Assembly (NCBI RefSeq): GCF_958295425.1
Contig: NC_081149.1
Location: 18,776,753 to 18,840,752, forward strand
DNA from: Solea solea
Taxonomy: Eukaryota; Chordata; Actinopteri; Pleuronectiformes; Soleidae
DNA length: 64,000 nucleotides
Reading direction: 5' to 3'
In this document: one piece after another, positions 61,126-64,000 of the stretch
Layout of the letters: each line of letters starts with the position of its first letter
How positions within the stretch are numbered: the stretch's first letter is position 1
The notes under the pieces: generated by a model
Seen by the model: the letters and a program-made list of their open reading frames with translations, nothing else
Databases searched by the model: none
What the model was told of the DNA's origin: nothing
Translations under genes and position numbers: made by a program

Positions 61126-62085
61126 GAACATGTGTCGAACACACAAACATGTGTGTGCATGTGTGTGTGTGGGTGAGAGAGAACCATCATATCAGTTTTC
61201 TTCACACCATCTACACCCTCTACGACCTGAAAATGTTCCTCAGTGTCACCTTAAGGACGTACAAAAAGGGAAACAAATATAATAAAACAATTATTGATTG
61301 GCACGTGTTTCATTTGTGTTTCATCATTGTCAGATGCAACGAAGGCTTGATTTCCCTTTGTTATGTCGCTACCATACACAGTTGTACTTGTCAGCTTTAG
61401 TTGTACATGCAGTTATGAATGTAGGGTAAAGTTAAGGTCTGGGAAACAATGTGGTTTGTGTGACGAATTTCTGAAGATTAGAGCAGTTTGGTGACATGGT
61501 TGTAACAATAGATGTGGATTAGATTGTGGTTTCAAGGAAGTGAGCAGCAGCATCCTGAGTCAAAGTCCAACAACCTGAACATAACAGGGTAGCATCCGTT
61601 CCGACTCAAGTCATTTGCTGATTTGAATTCATTGTTGTGAGAAGTACCCTGTTGTTATTAGGACCTTTCCATTTCAATACTGAAGGGATAGGATTTACTC
61701 AATTTACCCAATCTGAGATTTAAGTCCCCACAGCATAGTAAGGGTGTAAATGTAATGGAAGACTAACTGCAACTTTATTGTCCTTTATTCCATTTGAAAC
61801 TTAAAATAAAAAGACAAGAACTGCAATTCACTTGTAGTTCTTCAACTCAGACAAATAGTAACTAAAGGTCTTCAACTTGAACTTAAAATCAAAACTAAAC
61901 TTGTTCCATCATGGTAAAACACATACTACTACACAGTAAATGCTGCATTAAATGTACAAAGACGGACTAATGAGCTCTATGAAGGTCATTTTTGTCTCTT
62001 GACTCTTTAAGTCATCTGTTGCATCAGTGTTTACTTTGTGGGGAAACTATTCTCTATCCTTTATGTAGGAATCTTCTTAGAACTA

Positions 62086-62200
62086 GAATCAGTGGGACAC
62101 ATCAACACGGACACAGAGAGAACCTGACAGGTCAGCACAGAAAGGACCTGGGATGGACCACGGTTCAAACCTGGGACCTTCTTGCTGTGAGGCATCCCTA
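62086..62200 (-). mobile_element. SINE fragment, reversed
   Basis: GGTTCAAACCTGGGACCTTC followed by TTGCTGTGAGGCA is the complement of a tRNA-like SINE head (TGCCTCACAGCAAGAAGG, then a B-box-like GGTTTGAACC). Degraded towards the left. Confidence 0.55.
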
Positions 62201-62208
62201 TAACCCTA

Positions 62209-62247
62209 AATGGACTGTAAATATATTATTATTATTTACAGTCCATT
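62209..62247. repeat. Perfect 15-bp inverted repeat (hairpin)
   Basis: AATGGACTGTAAATA, a nine-base AT loop, then TATTTACAGTCCATT. The arm resembles the TACAGTCCATT tail of tRNA-SINEs, so it may be two SINE tails head to head. Confidence 0.85.
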
Positions 62248-62479
62248 CTGTTTGTTGACATGTGCTTTGTCGCTAAGGCTGTGGGCTACGGCTTGAAGTA
62301 GGACTGAAGTAACCACAAGTGGGCGGCTCTGTTGGGTGAATGGAAGTCTACTGAGTGCTCACTTGATTTAACGTCAGTTTCCTGAGAGGTTAATAGTTGC
62401 AACGCTAGTGTCAGTTCTTCTTCAATAGAATATGATGTCAATTTTGTCAATTATATTCCCATAATTCTCATATTCCCAG

Positions 62480-62835
62480 GTGCAACACGGTTGGTGTAGT
62501 GGTTAGCACTCTTGCCTTTGCAGCAAGAAACAAGGGCCTGGAGTTTGCATGTTCTCCTCATGTGAGTGGGTTTTCTCCGGGTTCTCCAGTTTCCTCCCAC
62601 AGTCCAAGAACTAGCAGATTTGCGGTTTAGGCAAATTGGACCCTCTAAATTGACCATAGGTGTGAATGTGAGAGTGGATGGTTGTTAGTCTCTAGGTGGC
62701 CCTGTGATGGACTGGAAAACTGTCCAGGGTGTGACCCCACCTTTCGCCCTATGTCAGCTGGGATTGGCACCAGTGCCCCACACGACCCTCATGTAGAGGA
62801 TAAAGGGGTAGAAGATGAATGGAAGAATGAGTGGA
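62480..62835 (+). mobile_element. Nearly full-length tRNA-headed SINE
   Basis: Head ACGGTTGGTGTAGTGGTTAG with GCACTCTTGCC, then GTTTGCATGTTCTCCTCATG, GGGTTTTCTCCGGGTTCTCC, GGCCCTGTGATGGACTGG, CAGCTGGGATTGGCACCAG and a GAATGGA-rich end. This order is that of a very common fish SINE; fragments of it lie at 36278, 48072 and 51801. Pol III boxes look decayed. Confidence 0.75.
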
Positions 62836-62947
62836 CACCGTGTGATTGACAGCTGGTATCATCCTATATGGGCCTGGTTGCAGGTGGCTGCTCGGCTTTC
62901 AACTGGTATGAAAAAAACATGGCTTCCGGTTTGTTTGTGAATTGATT

Positions 62948-63257
62948 TTAAAATTCTTTTACTTGTTTTTAAATGTCTTGTCATGGTCTTGCCCCACAGT
63001 ATCTGACCCTAACCCTAACCCAGTTGTACGCTCCCTCACACTCTCTCAGGTCAGCAGATCAGTCACTGTTACAACTCATTCCACTCCACACATCAGGCAG
63101 GCCGACTCACTTCCTGTTTTTAAGTCCTCACACATTTTCTCTCTTTGGCTTTTAACTCAGTTTGAGGCTTTTGTTGGCTTTTATTATTTTGTATTGCTTT
63201 ACTCTCTTTTATTGTTGTGTTGTCTTTAAAGTGCTTTATAAATAAAGTTGGATTGGA
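62948..63257 (+). mobile_element. LINE 3' end (Rex1/L2-like), degraded
   Basis: With frame breaks it reads CHGLAPQYL, then SLRSADQSLLQ, then DSLPVFKSS and FSLFGF. This is the usual end of a fish Rex1/L2-like reverse transcriptase (HGLAP-YL...LRS-DQ-LL...FK). It is followed by the tail AAAGTGCTTTATAAATAAAG. The CCCTAACCCTAACCC stretch is inside it. Non-functional. Confidence 0.6.
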
Positions 63258-63336
63258 CGTTTCAAATATGGACTTGATGCAAATCATGAGGCCTTACTTG
63301 CATTTTTTCTGATATCAGGTATTGATGTCACCAGAT

Positions 63337-63412
63337 TCTTCTTCTTCTTCTTCCTCGCTTTAGGGGTCGCCACAGTGGATCATCTAGCTCCATCTCACCC
63401 TATCCCCCGTGT
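63337..63412. repeat. Fish dispersed repeat fragment
   Basis: CTTCTTCTTCTTCC then GGGGTCGCCACAGTGGATCA and CCATCTCACCCTATCC, a phrase recalled from many teleost genomes. Class not assigned. Confidence 0.45.
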
Positions 63413-63777
63413 CGGTAGATTGCTGTAAGGAAAAACAGCTCTCTTTAAACACGGCTCAATGTTGTCATTGCATACACTATTGTCATTTTCTTACCCATAT
63501 TCGGTGACAAAAGATGACATTTGATGATAAATGAAAGGCCATCAGTGAGGAACATACATAATTAAAGCACAATGCAGCCTGATCAAGTGAAATTCATTTA
63601 TCTTGTGTGGCAGCGTTAACAACAATAGAATCTGTTGCAGAACTATGAATTACCATCGACATCATTCAGTGAGACTTGCATCCACTATAAATCAGGGTTA
63701 AGTGCCCCCTGTTTTACCCCACAAGTTGGGAATTACATCACAAATGGGCACATCTTTCATAAATGACATGGTTAATC

Positions 63778-63801
63778 TTTTTTTTTTTTTTTTTTTTTTT
63801 T
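63778..63801. repeat. Poly-T run
   Basis: About 24 consecutive T, possibly the reversed tail of a retroposon, but no body recognised to its left. Confidence 0.8.
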
Positions 63802-64000
63802 AATCTAGTGTAAGATACAACATGAAATATTCAGTTACAGTCTGAATTGTCTGAACTGCAGGGTGAAAGCAATACACTGGCAGGCAGTTGCCCTTTAGTC
63901 CAGTCAAAATATGTCATTAGAAATTGGCTGCATCTGTTCAGAAACCAGACGTGTGTGTTCTGCTTTTCTGCAGAGCCATGGAAATAATTGCATTTGCACA

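Larger units (their letters stand above)
60944..64000. other. Upstream flank of GRAP, repeats only
   Basis: No gene recognised. Contents: a dispersed repeat (61031-61125), a reversed SINE fragment (62086-62200), a 15-bp hairpin (62209-62247), a nearly full SINE (62480-62835), a LINE 3' end (62948-63257), a CTTCTT-rich repeat fragment (63337-63412) and a poly-T run (63778-63801). Confidence 0.65.

Noticed and set aside
63008..63022. Telomere-like CCCTAACCC repeat
   Set aside because: Only two to three units, inside a LINE remnant; similar words at 44735 belong to a dispersed repeat.

Overview
The window is ordinary vertebrate genomic DNA, almost certainly from a teleost, probably a percomorph. 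The evidence is AT-rich non-coding sequence, very dense CA/GT, AT and GA microsatellites, intron-split genes with GT-AG borders, a BEL/Pao LTR retrotransposon of the fish type, fish-type tRNA-derived SINEs and degraded LINE 3' tails. There are no operons, CRISPR arrays or other prokaryotic features.

Two host genes are readable, both on the minus strand. FAM83G (PAWS1) has five coding exons between 25791 (ATG) and 13804 (stop), which join in frame to 1391 codons. GRAP, the GRB2-related SH3-SH2-SH3 adaptor, has five coding exons between 60525 (ATG) and 32740 (stop), which join in frame to 216 codons. Human FAM83G and GRAP are also neighbours (17p11.2), so the pair is a conserved block and supports both identifications. 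In human, FAM83G lies inside SLC5A10; I see no SLC5A10 exon here.

Layout, left to right: 1-1254 holds no gene. 1255-8674 is a complete 7.4 kb BEL/Pao retrotransposon on the minus strand. It has two 637-bp LTRs that I read as identical, a CCCCA target duplication and one uninterrupted 1957-codon gag-pol frame, so it looks like a very young insertion. 8675-13803 is non-coding with microsatellites. 13804-25809 is FAM83G. 25810-32739 is intergenic, with long GA and CT tracts next to the FAM83G 5' end, a small TIR element, a LINE remnant and other repeats. 32740-60525 is GRAP, whose 2.3-11.5 kb introns are full of SINE, MITE and microsatellite sequence. 60526-64000 is the GRAP upstream region, with a GA tract, a nearly full SINE and a LINE 3' end.

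The two host genes are unrelated signalling proteins: GRAP links phosphotyrosine (SH2) to proline-rich partners (SH3), and FAM83G is a DUF1669 scaffold for casein kinase 1 and SMAD1/Wnt signalling. I found no new biological system. The points most worth a second look are the apparently intact young BEL/Pao copy, replacement of the canonical ligand-binding Trp by Arg in the GRAP C-terminal SH3, UG-repeat tracts hugging FAM83G exon 3, and a composite SINE-in-MITE repeat present three times with the same internal order.
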